Positions 1 to 9,219 of a stretch of 64,000 nt of DNA are shown piece by piece. The DNA lies in NCBI RefSeq assembly GCF_003635115.1, contig NZ_RBXJ01000001.1, positions 1,550,001 to 1,614,000 on the forward strand, read 5' to 3'. This stretch comes from Microbacterium sp. AG1240. Its GTDB lineage: Bacteria; Actinomycetota; Actinomycetes; Actinomycetales; Microbacteriaceae. A program made the translations under genes and the position numbers. The notes below the pieces were generated by a model. That model ran no database searches. It was not told the DNA's origin and worked only from the letters and a program-made list of their open reading frames with translations. Position 1 is the stretch's first letter; the number at the start of each line of letters is the position of its first letter.

Positions 1-517
1 GGGTGGTCACGAGATCCTTCACGAGGGCGACGGCGTCCCCGATGGCCGCGACGGCGGCGACGTCCTCGGATGACGGAGCGGCGTCGGCGTGCACGGTGAC
101 CTCGGTGGCACGTGATGCGGGGGGCTTCATCGCGTAACCCGCGAAGCGGTACCCGCCCAGCGCGGCGCCCTCGGCCAGCGGCCGCCAGACGTCGCCGTCC
201 GCGCCGGGAGCGGCCACGGCGACGCGGTCGAACCCGGTGAGCGATCTGATCCCCGCGCCCGCAGCGTCCCGCAGCGATGCGGCGTCGTCCTTGCGTCCGC
301 GCCCGGCGACAGCCAGCGGCAGCTCGACTCCTTCGGCGGCGATGCGCTGGTACGAACCGGCGCCGCCGGTGAACCCGATACGTCGCAACTGCGCCGCGAG
401 TCCGGGCCATCCGTCGATCTCGGTGGTGTCGTCGAGGTGCGGAAGGACGAGGAGGAGCGCGTCGGCATCGGCCTCGCGGACCGATGAGCTGCTGTGCGCG
501 AGACGGGGGAACGGCAT
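1..517 (-). CDS. Leucyl aminopeptidase (M17 family), N-terminal part, cut by window edge
   Basis: Only the first 172 codons are present; the gene runs off the left edge. The translation starts MPFPRLAHSSSSVREADAD and shows the alternating alpha/beta pattern of the M17 non-catalytic N-terminal domain (LLLVLPHLDD, LPLAVAGRGRKDDAASLRDA, GGYRFAGYAMKP). M17 enzymes are cytosolic two-metal hexameric peptidases that release N-terminal residues; the catalytic domain lies outside the window, so this rests on the N-terminal domain only. The ATG at 517 follows a GGATGGAG ribosome site and diverges from the PAC2 gene across 83 bases. Confidence 0.75.
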   Translation of the reverse strand, partial: MPFPRLAHSSSSVREADADALLLVLPHLDDTTEIDGWPGLAAQLRRIGFTGGAGSYQRIAAEGVELPLAVAGRGRKDDAASLRDAAGAGIRSLTGFDRVAVAAPGADGDVWRPLAEGAALGGYRFAGYAMKPPASRATEVTVHADAAPSSEDVAAVAAIGDAVALVKDLVTT

Positions 518-588
518 GACTCCATCCTAAGGAGCGCTGTTCGCTGTCAGCGGGACCCCCGCGCGGGTCCCGTGTCGCGCACGGCTTC

Positions 589-594
589 TAGAGT
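589..594 (+). promoter_or_regulatory. Leaderless-type -10 element of the PAC2 gene
   Basis: TAGAGT ends six bases before the ATG at 601, so transcription should begin at or next to the start codon. The intervening GGAGGT could also act as a ribosome site. Confidence 0.55.
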
Positions 595-600
595 GGAGGT

Positions 601-1530
601 ATGCCCTCTTCAGCGCCGCTGTACGAACGCGCCGCATCGGCGCCGCCGGTGCCGCCGGGTCTGCCGCTCGTCATCGCGCTCACCGGCTTCACCGACGCCG
701 GAGGAGCCGTCGCTCAGGTGGTGGAGTACTTCCGGGACGAGCTCGACCCGTCGCCGGTCTTCGCGTATTCCAACGACGTCCTGCTCGACTACCGCGCCCG
801 ACGCCCGATCATCTCGTTCGACGGAGATCATCTCTCCGACTACCAGCCGCCGCGGCTCGACGTCTCCCTCGCGCACGACGCCCTCGGGCAACCGTTCGTC
901 CTGCTCGCCGGGTACGAGCCCGACTTCGCGTGGGATGCCTTCGCCGCGTCCGTCCTCGAGGTCGCAGAGACGCTGCAGGTCTCCTCGGTCACGTGGATCC
1001 ACGCGATCCCCATGCCCGTCCCTCACACGCGTCCGGTCGGTACCACGGTGAGCGGCACCCGCGCCGACCTCATCGAGGCGCATTCCGTCTGGCGCCCGCA
1101 GACCCAGGTGCCGGCCACCGTCGGTCACCTTCTCGAATACCGCTTCGCGGAGTCGGGGGCGCAGATCGCCGGCTTCGTGCTGCTCGTTCCGCACTACCTC
1201 GGCGACACCGAGTACCCCGCAGCCGCTCTGGCCGGTCTCGACAGCCTCACCGTCGCCACCGGCCTCATCTTCTCCGGCGACCGTCTCCGCGACGAGAATC
1301 GCGACTTCTTGACCAAGGTGCAGGATCAGGTCGGAGCGAGCGACGATCTCACTCGGATGATCGAAGGCCTGGAGGAGCGCTACGACTCCTACATGGCGGG
1401 CTCGACGCAGGCGACGCCGATCATCCACACCGGTGACCTCCCGAGCGCCGACGAACTCGGCGCGGAGCTCGAGCGCTTCCTCGCCTCACGCCCCTCCGGT
1501 GACGACGAACCCCGAAACGGCCTGGGCTGA
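601..1530 (+). CDS. PAC2 family protein (proteasome-assembly-chaperone fold)
   Basis: A 309-residue soluble protein with the PAC2 signature near the N-terminus (LPLVIALTGFTDAGGAVAQV) and later conserved pieces (FVLLAGYEPDFAW, HSVWRPQTQVPATVGHLLEY). Archaeal and eukaryotic PAC2 proteins chaperone proteasome assembly; actinobacterial members are conserved but their role is poorly defined, and this family also occurs in Microbacteriaceae. The gene lies between the divergent aminopeptidase and sigA. Family call is firm, function is not. Confidence 0.85.
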   Translation: MPSSAPLYERAASAPPVPPGLPLVIALTGFTDAGGAVAQVVEYFRDELDPSPVFAYSNDVLLDYRARRPIISFDGDHLSDYQPPRLDVSLAHDALGQPFVLLAGYEPDFAWDAFAASVLEVAETLQVSSVTWIHAIPMPVPHTRPVGTTVSGTRADLIEAHSVWRPQTQVPATVGHLLEYRFAESGAQIAGFVLLVPHYLGDTEYPAAALAGLDSLTVATGLIFSGDRLRDENRDFLTKVQDQVGASDDLTRMIEGLEERYDSYMAGSTQATPIIHTGDLPSADELGAELERFLASRPSGDDEPRNGLG

Positions 1531-1687
1531 GCGGAATATCACACTGGACCCCGGCGTTATCCGAGGTGTACCCTTCCGCGCGCGTCAGGTCCGCTGCCCA
1601 ACGTGTGCGACAATGAAGACCCTGACCCGTTGTCGACCGGTCGGCGTTCGCATCCGCTTCGCCGTTCGGACTTGACAAGGGTCTTAC

Positions 1688-1693
1688 TAGTGT
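1688..1693 (+). promoter_or_regulatory. Candidate -10 element of sigA
   Basis: TAGTGT lies 50 bases upstream of the chosen GTG start. A TTGACA at 1672-1677 is only ten bases away, too close for a standard -35 partner, so the promoter assignment is tentative. Confidence 0.3.
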
Positions 1694-1743
1694 CCGAGAA
1701 CGTCCGGCGGCAGCCGACGGACCTACCCGGCGAAAGGCGAAAC

Positions 1744-3069
<1,326 letters not shown>

Positions 3070-3081
3070 GCGGGAGCCTTC

Positions 3082-3780
3082 GTGACCGACGCAGCAAACG
3101 CCGGTAAAGCCCTCACCACGACCGTCGACGGTTCGTCGTTCGCCCGCATCCCGATCCGCACCCGGGTCGTGCTGCCGGGCGACGACCTCGACGCTTTCCT
3201 CCGGGAGTACGCGGTCGGGGCCGTTGAAGCCGGCGACATCCTCTTCGTGACGGAGAAGATCGTCGCGATCACCCAGGGTCGCTCCTACCTGGTCGAAGAC
3301 ATCACGCCGCGCCGCCTGGCGCTGCTCCTCTCCAAGTACGTCACGCGCACGCCGTACGGCATCGGTCTCGGCATGCCCGAGACGATGGAGATGGCGCTCC
3401 GCGAGTGCGGCACGCCCCGCATCCTCTTCGCCGCCGCGGTCTCTGCGGTGACGAAGGCGTTCGGGCGCAAGGGCGACTTCTACCGCATCGCGGGAGACAA
3501 GGCCCGCGCGATCGACGGCCCGACCAAGGGCACCATCCCTCCGTACAACAAGGCGGTCGTGCTCGGCCCCGAGCGTCCGCGCGAAGTAGCGGCGCACGTG
3601 AAGTCGATGCTTCCGGTCGCCGCCGAGGTGGCGGTGGTCGACATCAACGACCTGGGCGGTAACATCCTCGGCTCGACCCTCGACAAGGCCGGCGAGCGGC
3701 GCCTCCTGGCGATCCTGTCGGACAACCCTCTCGGCCAAGGGCACGAGTCGACACCGCTCGGTCTGGTGCGCAAGGCCTGA
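3082..3780 (+). CDS. Coenzyme F420-0:L-glutamate ligase-like domain protein
   Basis: A 232-residue stand-alone member of the F420 ligase (CofE/FbiB N-terminal) family. The matching block is FARIPIRTRVVLPGDDLDAF, GDILFVTEKIVAITQGRS, then TPYGIGLGMPETMEMALREC and a late DINDLGGNILG. CofE adds gamma-linked glutamates to F420-0 with GTP. No other F420 gene is in the window, so the substrate may differ; use of F420 itself is not shown. It starts with GTG 12 bases after sigA and shares a strong terminator with the convergent ATP-grasp gene. Confidence 0.75.
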   Translation: MTDAANAGKALTTTVDGSSFARIPIRTRVVLPGDDLDAFLREYAVGAVEAGDILFVTEKIVAITQGRSYLVEDITPRRLALLLSKYVTRTPYGIGLGMPETMEMALRECGTPRILFAAAVSAVTKAFGRKGDFYRIAGDKARAIDGPTKGTIPPYNKAVVLGPERPREVAAHVKSMLPVAAEVAVVDINDLGGNILGSTLDKAGERRLLAILSDNPLGQGHESTPLGLVRKA

Positions 3781-3783
3781 CAC

Positions 3784-3841
3784 ACGACGAAGCCCCGTTC
3801 TCGTCATCCCGTATCGGATGCCGGCAACGGGGCTTCGTCGT
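3784..3841. terminator. Bidirectional hairpin terminator
   Basis: A perfect 16-base inverted repeat (ACGACGAAGCCCCGTT at 3784-3799, its complement at 3826-3841) sits between two convergent genes ending at 3780 and 3846. It can serve both strands. Confidence 0.85.
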
Positions 3842-3845
3842 TCTG

Positions 3846-4868
3846 TCAGAACCCGATCGCGGCCTGGTACCGGGGCTTGTGACCGGTGCGGATGCCGGTG
3901 ACGCTGGGCTTGTTCTCGTAGACTCCCGCGCCCCAGTTGCCCTCGACGAGCACCGGACCGTCGGCCGTCACCACGATGTCCCACCCCACGTACTGCACCT
4001 GGGGGACCACCCGCGCGACGCGATCGACGAACTCGCGCACCTCGTCCATCAGGGGCAACTGGAAGTCGGCGATGCGGAAGCCCGAGTCGGGGTGCGTCTC
4101 GTGCACGTGACCGTGCGAGTCGTAACCGGGACCGACCGCCCGACCTGACTCGTCGAGCATCGTGTAGAAGCCGCCGAAGGTCATCTGGTCGCTGACCGCG
4201 CCGCGACCGAACTTCTGCGCCATGGCGAGGATGTGCGTGCGCTGACCGTCGAAGAACGCAGTCACCCGAGTCGTGTTCACGGTGCCGGGGCAGACGGCGG
4301 CGAGGTCGGGATGCTGCGAGATGACCTCTTCGATGAGCAGCTCGCCCCGCTCCCACAGGCCGCGGTGGAACTGCGCCCAGTCTTCGACCTCGGCCGCGTG
4401 ATAGCGGTGCACTCCGGTGCCGGCCTGACCGACGGGCTCCTTCGTCACGATCGTGCCGAGTCGCTGGGCGAAGGCCTTCACCTCGTCGGCGTTGCCTTCC
4501 GTCACCACCATCCAGTCGCGGTGCAGGTGTTCGCTGAACACCTGGTCGAACTCGACCTTGTCCTGGAAGATGTGCCGGTAGTCGGGGTGGTCGTACTTCT
4601 GCGAGATCTGATTCGAGACGGGGTGCGTCATGTAGGTGGCACGCTCGGCACGGGTCAGGATCGAGAAGTCGTAGTCGATGTAGTCCTGGAACCCGACGTT
4701 GCGGAAACCCGCCTGCCAGAGCATGTCGACGACGACGAGCGGCGTCCACGTCCCGTGGTCGCGCGACGCCTCGCGCGCGCGCTCGAAGACGGATCCGACG
4801 TCGATGCGTCGGGCGCGCCCGACGAGGTAGCGAAGGCGGGGCGCGAGGGCGAAGCCCTGGTCTGGCAT
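3846..4868 (-). CDS. Sugar-transfer-associated ATP-grasp domain protein
   Basis: A 340-residue protein resembling the ATP-grasp family often found near cell-envelope sugar-transfer genes. Visible pieces are the lysine-bearing strand GTIVTKEPVGQAGTGVHRY, GELLIEEVISQHPDLA and the metal-binding C-terminal block VQYVGWDIVVTADGPVLVEGN. ATP-grasp enzymes join a carboxylate to an amine or thiol through an acyl phosphate. Substrate unknown. It is transcribed away from the racemase pair, and the two -10 elements overlap, so joint control is plausible. Confidence 0.75.
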   Translation of the reverse strand: MPDQGFALAPRLRYLVGRARRIDVGSVFERAREASRDHGTWTPLVVVDMLWQAGFRNVGFQDYIDYDFSILTRAERATYMTHPVSNQISQKYDHPDYRHIFQDKVEFDQVFSEHLHRDWMVVTEGNADEVKAFAQRLGTIVTKEPVGQAGTGVHRYHAAEVEDWAQFHRGLWERGELLIEEVISQHPDLAAVCPGTVNTTRVTAFFDGQRTHILAMAQKFGRGAVSDQMTFGGFYTMLDESGRAVGPGYDSHGHVHETHPDSGFRIADFQLPLMDEVREFVDRVARVVPQVQYVGWDIVVTADGPVLVEGNWGAGVYENKPSVTGIRTGHKPRYQAAIGF

Positions 4869-4900
4869 AGGAGCTCCGGGGTCGGCGGACGAGACCCCGT

Positions 4901-4907
4901 TAGTCTA
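4901..4907. promoter_or_regulatory. Overlapping divergent -10 elements
   Basis: TAGTCTA reads as TAGTCT on the plus strand (seven bases before the GTG at 4914) and as TAGACT on the minus strand toward the ATP-grasp gene. The two polymerase sites cannot be occupied together. Confidence 0.5.
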
Positions 4908-4913
4908 GTTGTC

Positions 4914-5588
4914 GTGACTGGGGCCTTCCGTGAGCGAGCAGAGAGCCGGCCCGATCGCACCCCGCTCGCCACCGTCTCCCGTGCCGCGCTGATGCAGAAC
5001 GCGCTCGCCTCCCGGGCCCGCACGTACCCCTCTCGCCTCCTCCGGTCGGACGCCTGGGGCCATGGCGTCGACGTCGTCGTCCGTGCCCTGACGGAATCCG
5101 GTGTGACTCCGGCCGATCCGCGCAACGCAACGACGCCCGATTCCCTCGATCCCGTCGCGCTCTTCGGTCTACCCGGCGCCCCCGCAGCATCCACCCCCGC
5201 GCTGCGGTTCAGCGGCGCAGTGCTCGCGACGAAAGATCTCCGCGCCGGCGAGGGCGTCTCGTACGGTTACCTCTACCGCGCGGCCGCCGACACCCGCATC
5301 GCACTCGTGACCGGCGGCTACGGTCAGGGGGTCGTGCGCTCTCTGGGCGGCTGCGTCGACGTGACCTTCGCTGGACTCCGCCGTCCGATCGTCGGACGGG
5401 TCGCGATGGACGTCTGCGTCGTCGAGATCGCGGATGCGGCGATCCAGCGCGGCGACGAGGCCGTCTTCTTCGGCGATCCCGCTCGAGACGAGCCGTCTTT
5501 GGGGGAGTGGTGCGCCGCGACCGGCCTCTCCGGAGGCGAACTGGTCACCGCCGCGGGACTGCACGCCACACGACGGGTCACCGCATGA
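4914..5588 (+). CDS. Alanine racemase-like protein with C-terminal domain but no TIM barrel
   Basis: A 224-residue protein that aligns with the two ends of alanine racemase (usual length about 370). Residues 18-63 mimic the first strand and PLP loop, but the PLP lysine is Arg44 (LLRSDAWGHG in place of a VVKADAYGHG-type motif). Most of the barrel is then missing. From about residue 100 the C-terminal beta domain is well kept: GVSYGYLYR carries the tyrosine (Tyr117) that acts as second catalytic base, and GRVAMDVCVVEI matches the substrate-binding MD motif. It cannot hold PLP by itself. The GTG start fits a leaderless promoter. Its stop overlaps the next gene as ATGA, which suggests coupled translation and a shared complex. 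Confidence 0.75.
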   Translation: MTGAFRERAESRPDRTPLATVSRAALMQNALASRARTYPSRLLRSDAWGHGVDVVVRALTESGVTPADPRNATTPDSLDPVALFGLPGAPAASTPALRFSGAVLATKDLRAGEGVSYGYLYRAAADTRIALVTGGYGQGVVRSLGGCVDVTFAGLRRPIVGRVAMDVCVVEIADAAIQRGDEAVFFGDPARDEPSLGEWCAATGLSGGELVTAAGLHATRRVTA

Positions 5589-6634
5589 GCGCCGCGCTGC
5601 ACGTCGATCTCGATATCTTCGCGACGAACCTCGCGCGGGTGCGGGAGACCGTCGCGCCCTCCGAGCCCATGCTCGTCGTGAAGAACGACGCCTACGGGCA
5701 TGGCCTCGTACCCATCGTGCGTCGCGCCGCCGGGGAGGGCGTTCGCTGGTTCGGCGCCTTCGACGTCGGCACCGGCCGGGAGGTCCGCCGTGAACTCGGC
5801 GAGGCAGCCCGCATCTTCGTGTGGATGACGGCGACAGCCGACGACGCCGTCGACGCCGTCCGCGACGACCTCGACATCGGCGTCGGAGATGCCGCGTCGC
5901 TCGAGGACGTCGCCGAGGCGGCTCGGACGCTCGCACACCGGGCCCGCGTCCACCTCAAGATCGACACAGGTCTGCACCGCAACGGCGTGCGGCCCGAGGA
6001 ATGGCCCGCGTTCGTGGCGCGGGTCGCCGCGTTCGTCGAGGAGGGCATCGTCGAGGTCGTGGGTGTCTGGAGCCACATCGCTGAAGCATCCGACGCCGAC
6101 GACGACGATGCCCGGCGCATCTTCGACGCGGCTGTGGCGGTGGCCGAGCAGGCCGGTCTCCGCCCCTCGCACCGGCACCTGGCGGCCAGCGCGGCGTCGT
6201 TCGCCCGTGCGGAATTCCGGTACGACCTGGTGCGGATCGGAGCGTTCGCCTACGGCGTGCGCTCAGCCGGCGGGATCGACGAGCGCGATCTGGGCGTACG
6301 GCTGATCTCGACCCTTCGCGCGGAGGTCACGAGCGTCGAGGACGACGGCGCGCATATCGGGCTCGGGGCCCTCGACGGCCTGCCCAGCACACTCGGTGGT
6401 CGTGTCGAGGTGATGACGCCGGTCGGTCCGCGCCGGCTCGAATCTGTGGGCGAGGACTCGCGCATCTCGGGGTGGGCGTCGGCATCGATCGGGGATGCGG
6501 TGACCGTCTTCGGCGGCGCCGACAACGAGAAATCCCCCACCGATCTCGCCGAGGCGATCGGATCGGTGGGGGAGGAGATCCTCGTGCGACTCTCGCCGCT
6601 GATCCCTCGTCGCTACGAGGGACGCGTCGACTAG
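5585..6634 (+). CDS. Alanine racemase-like PLP enzyme with degenerate C-terminal domain
   Basis: A 349-residue protein with an intact N-terminal TIM barrel of the Alr family: PLP lysine Lys33 in MLVVKNDAYGHG, then VHLKIDTGLHRNGV, VVGVWSHIAEA and RIGAFAYGV. Its C-terminal domain lacks the VSYG tyrosine block and the MD substrate motif, going from STLRAEVTSVEDDG straight to GLGALDGLP. It does end with the usual RLSPLIPRRY. In classical Alr dimers the tyrosine comes from the partner subunit, so the preceding gene could supply it. Reaction: probable amino-acid racemisation, with alanine the default guess for cell-wall D-Ala. Confidence 0.8.
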   Translation: MSAALHVDLDIFATNLARVRETVAPSEPMLVVKNDAYGHGLVPIVRRAAGEGVRWFGAFDVGTGREVRRELGEAARIFVWMTATADDAVDAVRDDLDIGVGDAASLEDVAEAARTLAHRARVHLKIDTGLHRNGVRPEEWPAFVARVAAFVEEGIVEVVGVWSHIAEASDADDDDARRIFDAAVAVAEQAGLRPSHRHLAASAASFARAEFRYDLVRIGAFAYGVRSAGGIDERDLGVRLISTLRAEVTSVEDDGAHIGLGALDGLPSTLGGRVEVMTPVGPRRLESVGEDSRISGWASASIGDAVTVFGGADNEKSPTDLAEAIGSVGEEILVRLSPLIPRRYEGRVD

Positions 6635-6855
6635 ACGCTCTCGCTGAGGCGCGCGGTCTCGTCGTGCCACGATGTGGCGATGCTGCGGAGCTTCTCTTCG
6701 TACTTGCGACCGTGGTGTGCGCAGAACAGCAGCTCACTGCCGTTCACCTCTGCGGCGATGTAGGCCTGTGCGCCGCAGGAGTCGCAGCGATCGGCTGCCG
6801 TGAGTCGGTAGTCGAGGACGGCGGTGTTCTCCGTCGGTGTCGATGTGGTGCTCAT
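6631..6855 (-). CDS. Small zinc-ribbon-like DUF7455-type protein
   Basis: A 74-residue protein common in actinobacteria. A CDSCGAQAY pair and a later FCAHHGRKYEEKL form a likely Cys4 or Cys3His metal site. Role unknown. The start at 6855 has a GGAGG ribosome site seven bases upstream; an upstream ATG at 6900 adds residues without family character. Its stop and that of the racemase-like gene share the palindrome CTAG. Confidence 0.75.
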   Translation of the reverse strand: MSTTSTPTENTAVLDYRLTAADRCDSCGAQAYIAAEVNGSELLFCAHHGRKYEEKLRSIATSWHDETARLSESV

Positions 6856-7009
6856 CTCGGTGCCTCCTCGGTGCAACGCGTTCGGGTGCGTGCATGACAT
6901 GTAACCACGGGTATCCGGGGGGTATGCCGTCGTGTCCCGACATTTCGCTCTACGCGTACGCGGGAATGCCCGCCCGTGTGTCCTCGGGCCACGTGTCGGG
7001 CGCCACGGT

Positions 7010-7015
7010 TATCGT
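7010..7015 (+). promoter_or_regulatory. -10 element of the topoisomerase IV B gene
   Basis: TATCGT ends eight bases before the GTG at 7024, again a leaderless arrangement. Confidence 0.45.
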
Positions 7016-7023
7016 TGGAGATT

Positions 7024-9120
7024 GTGACAGCCGAGTACTCCGCCCATCATCTGCAGGTCCTGGAAGGGCTCGAGGCGGTTCGCAAGCGCCCCGGAATGTA
7101 CATCGGATCGACCGATTCCCGCGGTCTGATGCACTGCCTGTGGGAGATCATCGACAACTCCGTCGACGAGGCGCTCGGCGGGCACGGCGGTCGAATCGAC
7201 ATCGTGCTGCACTCCGACGGCAGCGTCGAGGTCCGCGACCGGGCCCGCGGCATCCCGGTCGACATCGAGCCCCGCACCGGTCTGTCCGGCATCGAGGTCG
7301 TCTTCACCAAGCTCCACGCGGGCGGCAAGTTCGGCGGCGGCTCGTACGCCGCCTCCGGCGGTCTGCACGGTGTCGGCGCTTCCGTCGTCAACGCTCTGTC
7401 CGAACGCCTCGACGTCGAGGTCGACCGGGGCGGCAAGACCTGGGCGATGTCGTTCCACCGCGGTGAGCCCGGCTCGTTCGCCGGCGACGCGCCCGACTCG
7501 GCGTTCAGCCCCTTCGACAAGAAGAGCGAACTGCGGGTCGTCGGCAAGGATCCGAAGGGTGTGACCGGCACACGCATCCGATACTGGGCCGACCGGCAGA
7601 TCTTCACCAAAGACGCCTCGTTCAACCTCGAGGAGCTCGAGCAGCGCGCTCGGCAGACGGCCTTCCTCGTGCCCGGTCTCGAGATCGTCATCCGCGACGA
7701 GCGCCCCTCGGCGGGCGCCGACGGCGCCGTGTCGACCGAGCCCGTCGAGACCACCTACCGTTTCGACGGCGGCATCTCGGAGTTCGCCGAGTTCCTGGCC
7801 CCCGACGCGGCCGTCACCGACACCTGGCGCCTCAGCGGAACGGGGTCGTTCGTCGAGACGGTCCCGGTGCTCCAGCCCACCGGCGCCATGGTGCCGACCG
7901 AGGTGCAGCGCGAGTGCGAGGTCGACGTCGCACTGCGATGGGGCACCGGCTACGAGACGCGCGTCCGCTCGTTCGTCAACATCATCTCGACGCCCAAGGG
8001 CGGCACGCACCAGCAGGGCTTCGAGGTCGGGCTGATGAAGGTGCTGCGCAGCCAGGTCGAGCAGAACGCCCGGCGACTGAAGGTCGGCAACGACAAGATC
8101 GACAAGGACGACATCCTCGCCGGGCTGACCGCCGTCCTCACCGTGCGCCTTCCCGAGCCCCAGTTCGAGGGGCAGACGAAAGAGATCCTCGGCACGCCGG
8201 CGGCGCGTCAGATCGTCTCGACCGTCGTCGCGAAAGAGCTGGCCGCGCGCTTCGCCTCCCCGAAGCGCGACGACAAGACGCAGACCTCGCTCCTGCTCGA
8301 CAAGGTCGTCTCCGAGATGAAGGCGCGCATCTCCGCCCGCCAGCACAAAGAGACCCAGCGCCGGAAGAGCGCGCTCGAGTCTTCGTCGCTGCCGGCGAAG
8401 CTCGCCGACTGCCGGACGAACGACGTCGACGCATCCGAGCTCTTCATCGTCGAGGGCGACTCGGCGCTCGGCACGGCCAAACTGGCGCGCAACAGCGAGT
8501 ATCAGGCACTGCTGCCCATCCGCGGCAAGATCTTGAACGTGCAGAAGGCATCGATCAGCGACATGCTGTCGAATGCCGAGTGCGCCTCCATCATCCAGGT
8601 CATCGGCGCGGGCTCGGGTCGCTCGTTCGACCTGGAGTCGGCGCGCTACGGCAAGATCATCCTGATGAGCGACGCCGATGTCGACGGCGCCCACATCCGC
8701 ACCCTCCTGCTCACCCTCTTCTTCCGCTACATGCGTCCGCTGATCGACGAGGGCCGGGTGTACGCCGCCGTTCCACCGCTGCACCGGGTCATCGTGATGA
8801 ACCCGGGTTCGAAGCCCAACGAGACGATCTACACGTATTCGGAGCAGGAGCTCCACGGGCTGCTCACGAAGCTCACCAAGTCGGGCAAGCGGTGGCAGGA
8901 ACCCATCCAGCGATACAAGGGCCTCGGCGAGATGGACGCCGACCAGCTCGCGACGACCACGATGGACCGCGGTGGCAGGCTGCTCCGGCGTGTGCGCATG
9001 CAAGACGCCGAGGTCGCCGCATCCGTCTTCGAACTGCTGATGGGCAACGACGTGGCTCCTCGCAAGGAGTTCATCATCGATTCGAGCGATCGGCTGGCGC
9101 GCGAGCGCATCGACGTCTGA
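7024..9120 (+). CDS. parE: DNA topoisomerase IV subunit B (GyrB/ParE family)
   Basis: A 698-residue type IIA topoisomerase ATPase subunit. It has a GHKL ATP site (WEIIDNSVDEALGG near residue 45, GGKFGGGSYAASGGLHGVGA near 100), a transducer with QTKEILGTP, and a TOPRIM domain with EGDSALGTAKLAR (near 475) and the metal-binding DADVDGAHIRTLLLT (near 550). Gyrase lies elsewhere in such genomes, and the partner A subunit here lacks a typical gyrase tail, so topoisomerase IV (decatenation) is preferred over gyrase. GTG at 7024 chosen by the leaderless promoter; the VTAEYSAHHLQVLEGLEAVR start fits the family. Confidence 0.88.
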   Translation: MTAEYSAHHLQVLEGLEAVRKRPGMYIGSTDSRGLMHCLWEIIDNSVDEALGGHGGRIDIVLHSDGSVEVRDRARGIPVDIEPRTGLSGIEVVFTKLHAGGKFGGGSYAASGGLHGVGASVVNALSERLDVEVDRGGKTWAMSFHRGEPGSFAGDAPDSAFSPFDKKSELRVVGKDPKGVTGTRIRYWADRQIFTKDASFNLEELEQRARQTAFLVPGLEIVIRDERPSAGADGAVSTEPVETTYRFDGGISEFAEFLAPDAAVTDTWRLSGTGSFVETVPVLQPTGAMVPTEVQRECEVDVALRWGTGYETRVRSFVNIISTPKGGTHQQGFEVGLMKVLRSQVEQNARRLKVGNDKIDKDDILAGLTAVLTVRLPEPQFEGQTKEILGTPAARQIVSTVVAKELAARFASPKRDDKTQTSLLLDKVVSEMKARISARQHKETQRRKSALESSSLPAKLADCRTNDVDASELFIVEGDSALGTAKLARNSEYQALLPIRGKILNVQKASISDMLSNAECASIIQVIGAGSGRSFDLESARYGKIILMSDADVDGAHIRTLLLTLFFRYMRPLIDEGRVYAAVPPLHRVIVMNPGSKPNETIYTYSEQELHGLLTKLTKSGKRWQEPIQRYKGLGEMDADQLATTTMDRGGRLLRRVRMQDAEVAASVFELLMGNDVAPRKEFIIDSSDRLARERIDV

Positions 9121-9219
9121 GACGCGCCGACGAACGACGCGGGTGGGACGTCGAACGGATGCTGCGTGGTCGACCTGCATCGGAGCCGTCGCCGACGTGC
9201 GGCGCGCGGCGCCGTCGCG

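Noticed and set aside
1672..1677. TTGACA as -35 of sigA
   Set aside because: Only ten bases from the TAGTGT candidate; standard spacing would need about 17.
1603..1743. Upstream GTG start for sigA
   Set aside because: Adds 47 residues without family similarity and lies before the likely promoter; GTG at 1744 has a ribosome site.
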